From Ramlibacter tataouinensis (GTDB lineage Bacteria > Pseudomonadota > Gammaproteobacteria > Burkholderiales > Burkholderiaceae_C), in contig DIZF01000020.1 in the NCBI GenBank assembly GCA_002427815.1, positions 191,302 through 255,301 of the forward strand: a DNA stretch of 64,000 nt. Direction: 5' to 3'. Below, piece by piece: positions 31,196-40,683 of this stretch. The translations under genes and the position numbers were made by a program. The notes under the pieces were generated by a model that searched no databases, was not told the DNA's origin, and was given only the letters and a program-made list of their open reading frames with translations. The stretch's first letter is position 1. Every line of letters begins with the position of its first letter.

Positions 31196-32725
31196 ATGAA
31201 ACACCAGAAGACGGCGACGGCCGCGTTGTTAGCGGCGCTGCTGGCCACAGGGTGCGGCGGCGGCAATGGCAGTGATTCGCCGGCGCCGGTGACACCATGG
31301 GTTCGCGGAACATTGCTGGGAACGCCGCAACTCACGGCCTCCGTGGGGGCTGGCGAACTCAAGCGCCGCCTGCAGGACGGTCCGAGCCGCGACCAGGCAT
31401 TGCTGCTGCTCGCCGGCGACCCGGTATGCGATGTCCAGGTGCACGCCATACAGTACAGCACCGAAGGCGGCGCCGGCGAGAAAACCACGGCCTCGGGCGC
31501 ATTGATGCTGCCCGGCGGCAGCGACCCGCGCTGCAGCGGCGCGAAGCCGCTGGTCCTGTACGCGCATGCCACGCATCCTGAAAAGTCCTTCAACATCGCC
31601 CAACTCGACGACAGCGCCAACGCGGGCCATGAGGAGGCCCTGGCGCTTGCGACTCTGTTCGCGACGCACGGCTTTATCGTCGTGGCGCCGAATTACGCGG
31701 GCTACGACACATCCACGCTGGCCTATCACCCGTTTCTCAACGCACAGCAGCAGTCGACCGAAATGATCGATGCGTTGAGCGCGGCGAAGGAGGCGCTCGT
31801 ACAGCTGGCGCCCCGGACCACCGCTGGCGCCAAGCTGTTCTTGACGGGTTACTCGGAGGGCGGCCATGTGGCCATGGCAACCCACCGCGCGCTGCAGCAG
31901 GCCGGCATCCCGGTCACGGCTTCCGCGCCCATGTCGGGCCCCTACGCATTGGCGCAGGAACTGGACGACAACTTCGCCGGCCGGGTTCATGTGGGCGCAA
32001 CGCTGTTCGGTACTTTCCTCGCAACGAGCTACCAGAAGGCGTATGGCACCATCTACGCCCGCCCAACCGACCTGTATGAGAGCGCCTGGGCCAACGGCAT
32101 CGAAACCCTGCTGCCCGGGGCCGATGCGGCGACGCTCGCGAACACCGGCAAGTTGCCGCAGTCCGCGCTTTTCAGCACGACGCCGCCGCAGGCGCCACCG
32201 GGGTCGGGGCTCCAGGCGGCGCTCGACGCGATGACGCCGCCACGGGGCACCTCCATGGACGCTGTGTTCGCCCGCGGTTTCGGCGCGGACAACCTGTTCA
32301 CCAACAGCGCCCGGCTGGCCTATCTGCAGGACATGTTGTCCCGCCCCGACCAGCCTGCCAACGGGCTGCGTGTCGCGGCCAGGGCCAACGACCTGCGCGG
32401 CTGGGCACCCGCCGCGCCGGTGCTGTTGTGCGGCGACTCGCAGGACGCCACGGTTTCGTTTTCAGTCAATACCGGTGCCATGCAGCAGTTGTGGTCCGGC
32501 CTGCCGCCGGGACAGGTGAGCGTGCTGGACGTCGACACACAGCCCACGGACACGAGCGACCCATTTCTTGCGGAAAAGCTCGGCTTCGGCCTGCTGAAAG
32601 GGGCCATCGAGGTGGATGCCAGGCTGCAAGGAAACGACCCGGTTTGGGAACTCGCGCGCAATTACCATGCCGCGGTGTTCCCGTTCTGCGCTTCGGCGGC
32701 ACGCCGCTTCTTCGCGGCGTTTTAG
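31196..32725 (+). CDS. Alpha/beta-hydrolase lipoprotein, lipase/esterase-like
   Basis: The start at 31196 follows GGAGG and gives 509 residues with a lipoprotein signal (Cys20 in LLATGCGGG). The hydrolase core has VLYAHATHPEK near 121-130 (oxyanion region) and the nucleophile elbow TGYSEGGHVAM with Ser220. Later LLCGDSQD near 430 carries a candidate Asp. The layout resembles secretory lipases and PHB-depolymerase-like hydrolases. It is anchored in the membrane, probably the outer one. It is divergent from DUF3305 and convergent with mrp. Substrate unknown. Confidence 0.82.
   Translation: MKHQKTATAALLAALLATGCGGGNGSDSPAPVTPWVRGTLLGTPQLTASVGAGELKRRLQDGPSRDQALLLLAGDPVCDVQVHAIQYSTEGGAGEKTTASGALMLPGGSDPRCSGAKPLVLYAHATHPEKSFNIAQLDDSANAGHEEALALATLFATHGFIVVAPNYAGYDTSTLAYHPFLNAQQQSTEMIDALSAAKEALVQLAPRTTAGAKLFLTGYSEGGHVAMATHRALQQAGIPVTASAPMSGPYALAQELDDNFAGRVHVGATLFGTFLATSYQKAYGTIYARPTDLYESAWANGIETLLPGADAATLANTGKLPQSALFSTTPPQAPPGSGLQAALDAMTPPRGTSMDAVFARGFGADNLFTNSARLAYLQDMLSRPDQPANGLRVAARANDLRGWAPAAPVLLCGDSQDATVSFSVNTGAMQQLWSGLPPGQVSVLDVDTQPTDTSDPFLAEKLGFGLLKGAIEVDARLQGNDPVWELARNYHAAVFPFCASAARRFFAAF
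32701..32723 (+). terminator. Terminator overlapping the last codons of the hydrolase gene
   Basis: ACGCCGC and GCGGCGT form a seven-base stem with loop TTCTTC, followed by TTT(A). It covers the last eight codons, up to the stop TAG at 32723-32725. The T run is short, so efficiency is uncertain. Confidence 0.5.
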
Positions 32726-32742
32726 GAAACCCGGCGCTCGAC

Positions 32743-33834
32743 TCAGGTTTCCTTCGATATCTTGATCGAGGGGAACTTGGAGGAAAAGTCCTTGGCCTTG
32801 GCGGCGATCTTGATCGCCACCTGCCGCGCCACCGCCTTGTAGATGCCGGCGATTTCGCCATCCGGGTCCGCGACCACGGTCGGCTTGCCGCTGTCGGCCT
32901 GCTCCCGGATCCTGATGTCCAGCGGCAGCGCGCCGAGGTAGTCCATGCCGTACTCGGCGGCCATGCGTTTGCCTCCGCCTTCGCCGAAGATGTGCTCGGC
33001 GTGGCCGCACTTGCTGCACACGTGCACGGCCATGTTCTCCACGATGCCCAGGATCGGCACGCCGACCTTCTCGAACATCTTGATGCCCTTCTTGGCATCG
33101 AGCAGCGCGATGTCCTGCGGCGTGGTGACGATCACCGCGCCCGTCATCGGAACGCGCTGCGACAGGGTCAGCTGGATGTCGCCGGTGCCGGGCGGCAGGT
33201 CGACGATCAGGTAATCGAGGTCTTTCCAGTTGGTCTGGCGCAGCAGCTGCTCCAGCGCCTGCGTGGCCATCGGGCCGCGCCAGATCATGGCCTCATCCTG
33301 GGCCACCAGGAAGCCGATCGACATCACCTGCACGCCGTAGTTCTCCAGCGGCTCCATGGACTTGCCGTCGGCCGATTCGGGCCGGCCCTCGATGCCCATC
33401 ATCATGGGCAGGCTCGGCCCGTAGATGTCGGCGTCGAGCAGGCCCACGGCCGCGCCTTCGGCTGCCAGCGCCAGCGCCAGATTCACGGCCATGGTGCTCT
33501 TGCCCACCCCGCCCTTGCCGGATGCCACCGCGACGATGTTCTTGACCTTGGGCAGCAGGGCGACGCCACGCTGGGCCGAGTGCGCGACGATCTTGCTGGT
33601 CATGTTGACCGAGACGTTCTGCACGCCCGGCACCCCCTTGGCGGCGACGATCATCGCGTTGCGCAAGGCCGGAATCTGGCTGCGGGCCGGATAGCCCAGC
33701 TCCACGTCGAAGGATACGTTCCCGTCGTTGACCTGCAGGTTCTTCACCGCTTTGGTGGAGACGAAATCCTTGCCGGTGTTGGGGTCGATGATGGCCGCGA
33801 GGGCCTGGAGCAACTGGTCTGAAGTAGCGGGCAT
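32743..33834 (-). CDS. apbC: Mrp/ApbC-family iron-sulfur cluster carrier ATPase
   Basis: The start at 33834 gives 363 residues. An N-terminal MIP18-like domain (about 1-90, with VSFDVELGYPARSQI) is followed by the P-loop ATPase domain: VASGKGGVGKST (about 103-114), LLDADIYGPS, and VDLPPGTGDIQLTL. The pair CSKC near residue 272 is the cluster-binding CxxC of dimeric Mrp proteins. Mrp/ApbC delivers 4Fe-4S clusters to target proteins, useful in this region rich in Fe-S enzymes. It is convergent with the hydrolase and lies directly after the composite pseudogene on the same strand. An upstream ATG-like start at 33873 lacks a ribosome site. Confidence 0.93.
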   Translation of the reverse strand: MPATSDQLLQALAAIIDPNTGKDFVSTKAVKNLQVNDGNVSFDVELGYPARSQIPALRNAMIVAAKGVPGVQNVSVNMTSKIVAHSAQRGVALLPKVKNIVAVASGKGGVGKSTMAVNLALALAAEGAAVGLLDADIYGPSLPMMMGIEGRPESADGKSMEPLENYGVQVMSIGFLVAQDEAMIWRGPMATQALEQLLRQTNWKDLDYLIVDLPPGTGDIQLTLSQRVPMTGAVIVTTPQDIALLDAKKGIKMFEKVGVPILGIVENMAVHVCSKCGHAEHIFGEGGGKRMAAEYGMDYLGALPLDIRIREQADSGKPTVVADPDGEIAGIYKAVARQVAIKIAAKAKDFSSKFPSIKISKET

Positions 33835-33955
33835 GGGTGTGATTTTCCTGTTCCGGATAGAGTGTAACGACACCTACAAAACCATCCCTGCAAAATGCCG
33901 CGGATCAAGCGAATGGCTTGTGACGCTGGGCCCAGCCACCCTGCGCTTGACACCA

Positions 33956-36900
33956 TCAAGCCCTGCGTATTTCAAACTGCAGAAAATCAAGCGCCCGCTT
34001 GTCTTCCGTTACCTGCTCATGTGGAATCAGCAGGTACCTCCAGGGCTTGGCCCCGATCTTGGCCGCATGCTCCGAGGCATGCCGGCACCAGAGCGACCCC
34101 GCCTCTGCTTTGGCCTTCACGTCTTCCGCACCCATCTCGTTGCGCGCCTTGGTCTCGCACAACAAGAGATGCTGCGGCGTTTCGGCCACGAAGTCAGGCA
34201 CGTACTCGGGATGTTCCGCGCCGAGCTTGTAGTAGATCTGGAACTGGCCCTTCGCGGGCTTGAACCACTTTTCTGCGTCGCGCTCCAGGATCACCGCAAA
34301 CCGCCGCTCGGTATCAGAATCGAATTTCTGCACGGGGTAAAGGCAGCGCGAGAAGCCGCCGAACAGCATTTGCTTGATTCGGCTGGGTTCGTCCACCGTG
34401 CCGCGGTAGTCGCGCACCAGCTGACCCGCCGCCACGGTGTACGTGGGCGCCCTAAGAGCCGTGAAGCCGCGCCGCACCTCGACGGCGTACTCAGTTGCGG
34501 TCTCAAAGAAGTGGCCCATCATCTGGGCGTGAATGTTGGCCGCAATCAGCTTGCGGTCCAGGTCCAGCACGTTGCGCACCTCATTTTCATCCGACAGATA
34601 GCTGCGCAGATGCACCACCACCTGGCCGGCGAACTCGTAGAGCAAACCGGCGTGCACGCCGTAGTCGATGTCGTCCAAGTCGATCAGCGCATGGACGATG
34701 TAATCTTCCAGCCGGCGTTCAGCCCGCCCGCGCTGCGCAGACAACGTGAACTGCTCGTGCGTGCGCAGCGCCTGCCCTACCAGCGACCGGTCCTTCGGTT
34801 GCAGGTGCAGGCCGGACACGTCCAGGGTGAACGGCCGGAATCCACTGGTTACTTCGCCTTTGGGTACCACGGCGATCCGCGGAATGTCGATGGTTTGTCG
34901 CACCAGCGATTCCGTCGCACGCCTGACCACATCGGCCAGATCGATCTCAGGCGCCGTGTCGGCTCCTGTCACCAAACTGGCTTGCAGCGGCGGCAGCTGT
35001 GCCTTGACGGTCTCGGTAATGCTGGCTTGCACTTCGGGAGTCAGCAGGACTTGTCGCGTCGGCGCGTCCTGCGGACGCAGTTCATAGGCGGCAGCGGCCT
35101 CCATCGCCAGCTTGGCCACCTGCCGCTCGGGTTCGGTTGTGAACAGCGGTACGGCGGCGGGCGAACCTGCCGGCCGCGGGAAGGAGCCGCCCCCGCCTTC
35201 CGAATTGCCGCCCCCAAGCGCGTCTTCCCAGTTCGGGCGGACCGACACGCTCTGCGGTGCGCCGCCATCGCCGGCATCCGGCGCATCGAGCACTATTTGC
35301 TTGAGGCGGATCGGTGAATCCGCCCGATTGGCGTCGTCGATGATTTCCTGAAACCGGTCGTGGGCAATGATGTTGAGCCGGTCCACCGCCGCCACGCCCG
35401 TGCGCCTACCGTAAGGCAGCCGCAGGCCGCGGCCGATCGATTGCTCCACCAGGGTGCGCGCGTTGGCAGCGCGCAGCGGCACGATGGTGTAGAGGTTGGT
35501 CACATCCCAACCCTCCTTGAGCATGTTGACGTGGATCACAATTTCTGTGGGCTCGTCCACGCTCTCCACCGCCAACAGCCGGCGCACCATCTCCTCTTCT
35601 TCAGCGCCCGTCTTGCTGCTGTCGACCTGGATCACCTTGTTGCGATACCGCCCACTGAAGAAGGCGTCGGATTGCAGATGCGCCAGCAGTTGGCCGGCGT
35701 GCGTGGTGTCGCGCGCAATCACCAGCATGAAGGGTTTGACCTCCTTGGCGCCATTGCTGCGCGCGTAGGTTTGCAGCTCCACCTTGGTGGCCTCGTGCAG
35801 CTTCCCAACCTTGAGGTCGATCACCACATAGCATTTCAGCTTGACGTGGTAGAAGACCAGATCCGGATAGAAATGGTCTCCGTCGAGCGTCAGGCGCTTC
35901 TGCCGTCCGATGAAAGCGAAGCCGCTGCCAAGCTCCAGCAGAAAGTCCTGCAGCTGGTTGATCAGCGCCTCTTCGATCCGGGACTCGACCAGCCTGTGCG
36001 ACTCCGGCAGGCCCAGAAACTCCAGCACATAGGGGTCTTTGATGGCGTCCTGCGGGCGGCTCAGCGTCTGCCCTTCGTTGGCGAGAGCCAGCACCCCTTT
36101 TTTGTCGCGGCTCTTCGCAAGACGCTCGAACAGGAATGAGTCGATCTGCCGCTCGAGCTGGCGAGCAGACCAGCCATTGCGCACCGACTCGATTTCGTAG
36201 AAGTCGCGCACGTCGCGGCGCGCGACTTTGAGCAAGGCGCGGTAATGTGTCCAGGCGAGGCTGGCGTTGAGCTGCCCGGGGCGCCATGCTTCGTCCACTG
36301 CGAATTCATCACGCGGTGCGTGATGAATTGCCAGTCCTGCACCCGATTCGTCACGCACTGCGTGATGCTTCTGCAGCAATTCGGGGTAGGCCTGAAAGAA
36401 CAGTCGCATATACCGCAAGGCGGAGACCGAAAAGCCAGCTCCATATTCAGTCGCGAGACGCTTCGACAATGCCTCAAGCAGCGTCGATCCATAACCTGCG
36501 CGCCGTGCACCGGCTTGCTCTGCCTCCACGATCTGTTGCCCGATCAGCCAATTGGCGCACACGTGTGCCGTGTTCACCGATCGCGCGGCCTGCGTACGAG
36601 CCGACTCCCAGATGCGCCGGATACGCGCAAGGACTTCCGCCTTGGCGGTCCGCTGGTCTTCACGTAGCTTGGCCAGCCACCCGTCGCTCCAGTTTCTGGT
36701 GCGCTTGGATTCCCACAAGATGGTTCCGCAAGCCATTCCACTGGGGCTGTTGATTCGGTGCAATGCGTCGCCCCCGAATTCACCTTTGGGCACAGGCTCG
36801 ATCAGGTCGAAAGGAAATTTGGTGCGCAGCAGGTGCTCCAGCTCCAATTCCAGCACTTCGCCCTGCAGTTGCTGAGAGCCTTGCTCGGCCTTCTGCTTCA

Positions 36901-37477
36901 ACTCTTCAATCTTCTGCTGCATGGAGGCGATGGTCTGGTCTTTCTCGGCCACCCTGAGCTTCATGCCGTCTTCGGCTTCGCGTTTGGCCTGGGTGCGCAC
37001 GTCGGTCAGGCCTTCTTGCACGCGCTTTTCGATCGTCAGATCCAGCTCGCGCCTGGCGTCGTCCAGTTCACGCTGCTTTTTGATCAGCTCGGCCTGGGCT
37101 TTTTGGGCTTCGGCCAGTTTGGCGTCCCGCACCTTGAGCACGTCTTGCAGTTCAGCCAGTTCGCGGGCCTTGCCCTCCAGCTCGTTTGCAGCGGCGGCCT
37201 TGGCCTTCTTGGCTTCTTCTGCGGCCACGCGAGCGCGTTCGGTTTTGAGCTGGCTGGCCACCTGGTCGGCCACCTGTTCGTCAAGTTTGCGTTTGTCTTC
37301 GGCCAGCGCCTTTTCCTTATCGCGCATCGCCTGTTCGCGCTAGGCGATATCGCTGTCTTTTTGGGCGAGCTGCTTCTCAAACTGCTGGCGGGTCGCTGCG
37401 ATCAGCGGCGCGGCCAGCGACTCCGTGAGTTTGATCTCGGTCTTGCAGTTGGGGCAGGTGATGGTGGGTTCGGTCAT
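33956..37477 (-). pseudogene. Composite defence-gene remnant: DUF2130 + DUF1016 nuclease + type III Res-like helicase C-half
   Basis: The original gene starts at 37477, coupled to dinD by ATGA, with a CPNCK zinc ribbon and coiled coil of DUF2130. An in-frame TAG (37342-37340) breaks it at codon 46; an ATG at 37327 reopens the frame for 1123 residues. Residues 1-231 are coiled coil plus the DUF2130 nuclease-like domain (LWESKRTRNWSDGW). About 232-511 is a DUF1016 (YhcG-type) protein with PDLVFYH and VVIDLKVGK of the PD-(D/E)XK site. About 512-1123 is the C-terminal half of a type III Res-like helicase (HVNMLKEGWDVTNLYT, VEQSIGRGLRLPYG) with an end nuclease motif VPDFV...CETK. The helicase Walker A and B motifs are missing. 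Three genes are fused in frame by deletions. Confidence 0.8.
36303..36329. repeat. Perfect 12-bp palindrome inside the DUF1016 segment
   Basis: AATTCATCACGC and GCGTGATGAATT flank GGT. A related shorter one, TCACGC-ACT-GCGTGA, lies at 36351-36365. Together they encode the HHAVRDE and HHAPRDE repeats of the protein, so a small palindromic element appears to have been copied within the gene. Confidence 0.6.
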
Positions 37478-38343
37478 GATTTATTCTTTCCACCCAGCAA
37501 GCCCCCGGCCTCGCGCTCGTCCAGCGTCAGTTGGGGCGTTGTGTGCTTGATGCGCTTTTCGACTTCCTTGATGTGCTCGGCCGGCGGAATGTTTTCAGGC
37601 AAGGTACCGCCGATGCGCTTGATGGCGTCTCGCACCTCTTTGCCCACCTGTTCGTGCGTCTGGATAGCTTGTGTCTGGCTGTTGATGCCGCGCGCCAGCT
37701 TGTCGCGGGTTTGCGTCATGCGAAACTGATTGGCTGCCAGCTCCGTGGCGTTCATGCGGTCAAGCAGGTTGTCCTTGTCGGGAATGGTTTTGCGCTGCTT
37801 GATGGCGTCGCGCCCCAGGCCACCGTACAGGCCCTTGTAGCCCGCATCGTGAAAGACGCCAAACATCTTGCTTTGCACGCCTGCGTCCTGGGCCGCCCCT
37901 GACAGGGCTTTGAACTCTTCTGCCGTCTGCTTGCGCAGTTCAAGCCGCTCCACGTCGGCCGCAGCCTGGTCGCTCAGCTCCTGGCGCCGAGTCTGGACGG
38001 CAAAGTACCGCTGGGCATGGGCAATTTCGGGCTTGCGGGGGTCGCCGTTCTGGGCGATGAGGTAGCACGCGAAGCGGGAGAGGTGGTAGTCGTCGACCGG
38101 CCGTTGGCTCCCGGAGCCCAAGTCGACCATTTTGCCGGCGCCGGCAAAATGGTTTTGAGGGTTATTGCCAGAGGTTTCGCAAGAGGCCATGGCACGTTCG
38201 ATCGCCTGCTCGAACCGACGCCATTGGCTGTAGCCCAACAGGGGCTGCAAGTCGCGGGCGCTCCAATACTCAGCGTTGTACTCGTTGGTCAGCTTCAGCG
38301 CCTCGAATCCGGCGGGAACGGGTGCTATTTGCCTGGAACTCAT
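37474..38343 (-). CDS. dinD: DNA damage-inducible protein D
   Basis: The 289-residue protein shows the DinD pattern: FEALKLTNEYNAEYWSARDLQPLLGYSQWRRFEQAI near the N-terminus (a BRO-N-like fold), VDDYHLSRFACYLIAQNGDP, RYFAVQTRRQEL, and a C-terminal helix-rich tail with GLYGGLGRDAIKQRK. In E. coli DinD is an SOS gene whose product modulates RecA filaments. Its stop overlaps the start of the DUF2130 gene by four bases, and a LexA-like box lies 57 bases upstream of its start, so damage-induced expression is plausible. It is divergent from metG. Confidence 0.9.
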   Translation of the reverse strand: MSSRQIAPVPAGFEALKLTNEYNAEYWSARDLQPLLGYSQWRRFEQAIERAMASCETSGNNPQNHFAGAGKMVDLGSGSQRPVDDYHLSRFACYLIAQNGDPRKPEIAHAQRYFAVQTRRQELSDQAAADVERLELRKQTAEEFKALSGAAQDAGVQSKMFGVFHDAGYKGLYGGLGRDAIKQRKTIPDKDNLLDRMNATELAANQFRMTQTRDKLARGINSQTQAIQTHEQVGKEVRDAIKRIGGTLPENIPPAEHIKEVEKRIKHTTPQLTLDEREAGGLLGGKNKS

Positions 38344-38399
38344 GGTGACGCCTCCTTGTTCGCCCCTTGCGACTGCATCGGAGGGATTATGGATGAGTG

Positions 38400-38415
38400 C
38401 TGGCTTTTTTTACAG
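38400..38415 (-). promoter_or_regulatory. LexA-like SOS box upstream of dinD
   Basis: The minus strand reads CTGTAAAAAAAGCCAG, one mismatch from CTGT-N8-ACAG. It is 57 bases before the dinD start codon and 84 bases before metG. LexA control of dinD is known in E. coli; here it rests on one imperfect site. Confidence 0.5.
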
Positions 38416-38498
38416 TGACCGGGAAACGCTTTGCGGCGTCGCGCCCGCTGGGCTCGCTGCAGCCTGGCTAAAATCTTTGGTTCCCCTGGAAAACCCCC

Positions 38499-40571
38499 AT
38501 GTCCCAACAGCGCAAGCTCTTCGTCACCACCGCCCTGCCGTACGCCAACGGCAAGTTCCATATCGGCCACATCATGGAATACATCCAGGCCGACATCTGG
38601 GTGCGGTTCCAGCGCATGCAGGGCCACATGGTGCATTTCGTCGGCGCCGACGACGCCCACGGGGCGCCGATCATGATCGCCGCCGAGAAGGCCGGCAAGA
38701 CGCCGCAAGCGTTCGTGGCCGAGATCGCCGCCGGGCGCCAGCAGTACCTGGACGGCTTCCACATCCGGTTCGATAATTGGCACTCCACCGAAAGCCCGGA
38801 AAACACCGGGCTGGCCCAGGGCATCTACCAGCGCCTCAAGGCCAACGGCCTGATTGCCACGCGCACCATCGAGCAGTTTTATGACCCGGTCAAGGGCATG
38901 TTCCTGCCCGACCGCTACATCAAGGGCGAGTGCCCGAGCTGCCATGCCAAGGACCAGTACGGCGATGCCTGCGAGGTGTGCAGCAGCGTGTATTCGCCCA
39001 CCGACCTGATCAGCCCTTACTCGACCCTGACCGGCGCAACGCCTGAGCTGCGCAGCTCGGAGCACTTCTTTTTCAAGCTGTCCGATGACAAGGTGGTCGA
39101 TTTTCTCAAAGCCTGGACACAGGATGGCAAGCTGCAGCCCGAGATGGCGAAGAAGGCCAGCGAATGGTTCGAAGCCGGGATGGCCGACTGGGACATCAGC
39201 CGCGACGCACCCTACTTCGGCATCGAGATTCCCGATACCCCAGGCAAATACTTCTACGTGTGGCTGGACGCACCGATCGGCTATCTGGCGAGCCTGAAGA
39301 ACCACTTCGACAAAGGCCAGGCACGCAACCACTGGCACCCGCCGTCGCGCACCGATGCCGGTTTCGACGACTTCATGGCCGACCCGACGGTGGAACAGGT
39401 GCACTTCATCGGCAAGGACATCGTGTACTTCCACACCCTGTTCTGGCCGGCGATGCTGAAGTTTTCGGGCCGCAAGACGCCCAACCAGATCAACGTGCAC
39501 GGCTTCATCACCGTCAGCGGCGAGAAGATGAGCAAGAGCCGCGGTACCGGCATCGATCCGCTGAAATACCTGTCGCTGGGCATGAACCCGGAGTGGCTGC
39601 GCTACTACATCGCCGCCAAGCTCAACGGCAAGGTGGAGGACGTCGACTTCAATCCCGACGACTTCGTGACCCGTGTCAACGCCGACCTGATCGGAAAGTA
39701 CGTCAACATCGCCAGCCGCGCGGTGAAGTTCGTGCCGGACGGCAAGCTGGTCAAGAGCGATTTCGCCCGGCTCGGCCCGGCCCAGCGGGTCGACTCCATC
39801 AAGCAGCTGTACGAAACCCGCGAATACAGCAAGGCCTTGCGTGAAATCATGGCGTTTGCCGACGAAGTGAATCTGCGCTTCGACGGTGCAGCGCCCTGGA
39901 AGCTGGTGAAGGAGGGCAAGGGCACCGAAGCGGCTGCGGTCTGTTCGGAGTGCCTGGAGCTGTTCAAGGTGCTCACCGCCTGCCTGAAGCCCGTGCTGCC
40001 CGAGCTGGCTGTGCATGCCGAGGCCTTCCTGAATTGCGCGCCCCTGGACTGGTCCAACGCCGCGCTGCCGCTGGGTGAAGGCCATCAGGTGCACGAATAT
40101 AAGCACCTGATGCACCGGGTGGACGTGAAGCAGCTCGATGCCCTGTTCGAGCCGCCGGCGGATATGCCCCCACCCCAACCCTCCCCCGGAGGGGGAGGGA
40201 GCGAGAAGCCCGGTGGTGAAGACCTCGCGCCGACGATCAGCATCGACGATTTCGTGAAGATGGATCTGCGCATCGCGAAGATCGTGAATTGCGAAACTGT
40301 CGAAGGTTCGACCAAACTGCTGCGCCTGACGCTGGATGTCGGGGAAGGCCGGATGCGCAACGTTTTCGCAGGCATCGCGTCGGCCTATCGCCCCGAGGAA
40401 CTGGTGGGCAAGCTCACCGTGATGGTAGCCAACCTGGCGCCACGCAAGATGAAGTTCGGCATCAGCGAAGGCATGGTGCTGGCCGCGAGCCACTGCGACC
40501 AGAAGGCCAATCCCGGCATCTACATTCTCAATCCATGGCCAGGCGCGCAGCCGGGCATGCGGGTGAGATAA
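38499..40571 (+). CDS. metG: Methionine-tRNA ligase
   Basis: The 690-residue enzyme charges tRNA-Met. It has LPYANGKFHIGHIMEY (HIGH motif, about 12-27), a zinc knuckle CPSC...CEVC (about 146-166), GEKMSKSRGT (KMSKS, about 343-352), and a C-terminal EMAP/Trbp-type tRNA-binding domain from about 580 (IDDFVKMDLRIAKIVNCE). Between the anticodon-binding body and this domain, the linker is a Pro/Gly-rich stretch PPPQPSPGGGGSEKPGG encoded by a palindromic repeat element (40166-40203), which has kept the frame. Size matches the long form of MetG with the dimerising C-terminal domain. Confidence 0.97.
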   Translation: MSQQRKLFVTTALPYANGKFHIGHIMEYIQADIWVRFQRMQGHMVHFVGADDAHGAPIMIAAEKAGKTPQAFVAEIAAGRQQYLDGFHIRFDNWHSTESPENTGLAQGIYQRLKANGLIATRTIEQFYDPVKGMFLPDRYIKGECPSCHAKDQYGDACEVCSSVYSPTDLISPYSTLTGATPELRSSEHFFFKLSDDKVVDFLKAWTQDGKLQPEMAKKASEWFEAGMADWDISRDAPYFGIEIPDTPGKYFYVWLDAPIGYLASLKNHFDKGQARNHWHPPSRTDAGFDDFMADPTVEQVHFIGKDIVYFHTLFWPAMLKFSGRKTPNQINVHGFITVSGEKMSKSRGTGIDPLKYLSLGMNPEWLRYYIAAKLNGKVEDVDFNPDDFVTRVNADLIGKYVNIASRAVKFVPDGKLVKSDFARLGPAQRVDSIKQLYETREYSKALREIMAFADEVNLRFDGAAPWKLVKEGKGTEAAAVCSECLELFKVLTACLKPVLPELAVHAEAFLNCAPLDWSNAALPLGEGHQVHEYKHLMHRVDVKQLDALFEPPADMPPPQPSPGGGGSEKPGGEDLAPTISIDDFVKMDLRIAKIVNCETVEGSTKLLRLTLDVGEGRMRNVFAGIASAYRPEELVGKLTVMVANLAPRKMKFGISEGMVLAASHCDQKANPGIYILNPWPGAQPGMRVR
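40166..40203 (+). repeat. GC-rich palindromic repeat inserted in frame in metG
   Basis: The core CCCTCCCCC-GGA-GGGGGAGGG (40179-40199) is a perfect nine-base inverted repeat preceded by CCCCCACCCCAAC. Repeats of this look are scattered in betaproteobacterial genomes, mostly between genes. Here it encodes PPPQPSPGGGGS in the flexible linker before the tRNA-binding domain, where an insertion is tolerated. Confidence 0.65.
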
Positions 40572-40683
40572 GCGCAGCGAATCATCGACAGCCAGCACGA
40601 CAAGGCCGGCGGCCAGGGTGAGTCAAGCTACCCCCGACGCCGTTCACTGCAAATCTGATGCCCGGCGACGCCGAATAGAGCCG

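Noticed and set aside
33956..35800. An active type III restriction enzyme
   Set aside because: The helicase lacks motifs I and II, there is no Mod gene beside it, and the part is fused behind unrelated domains.
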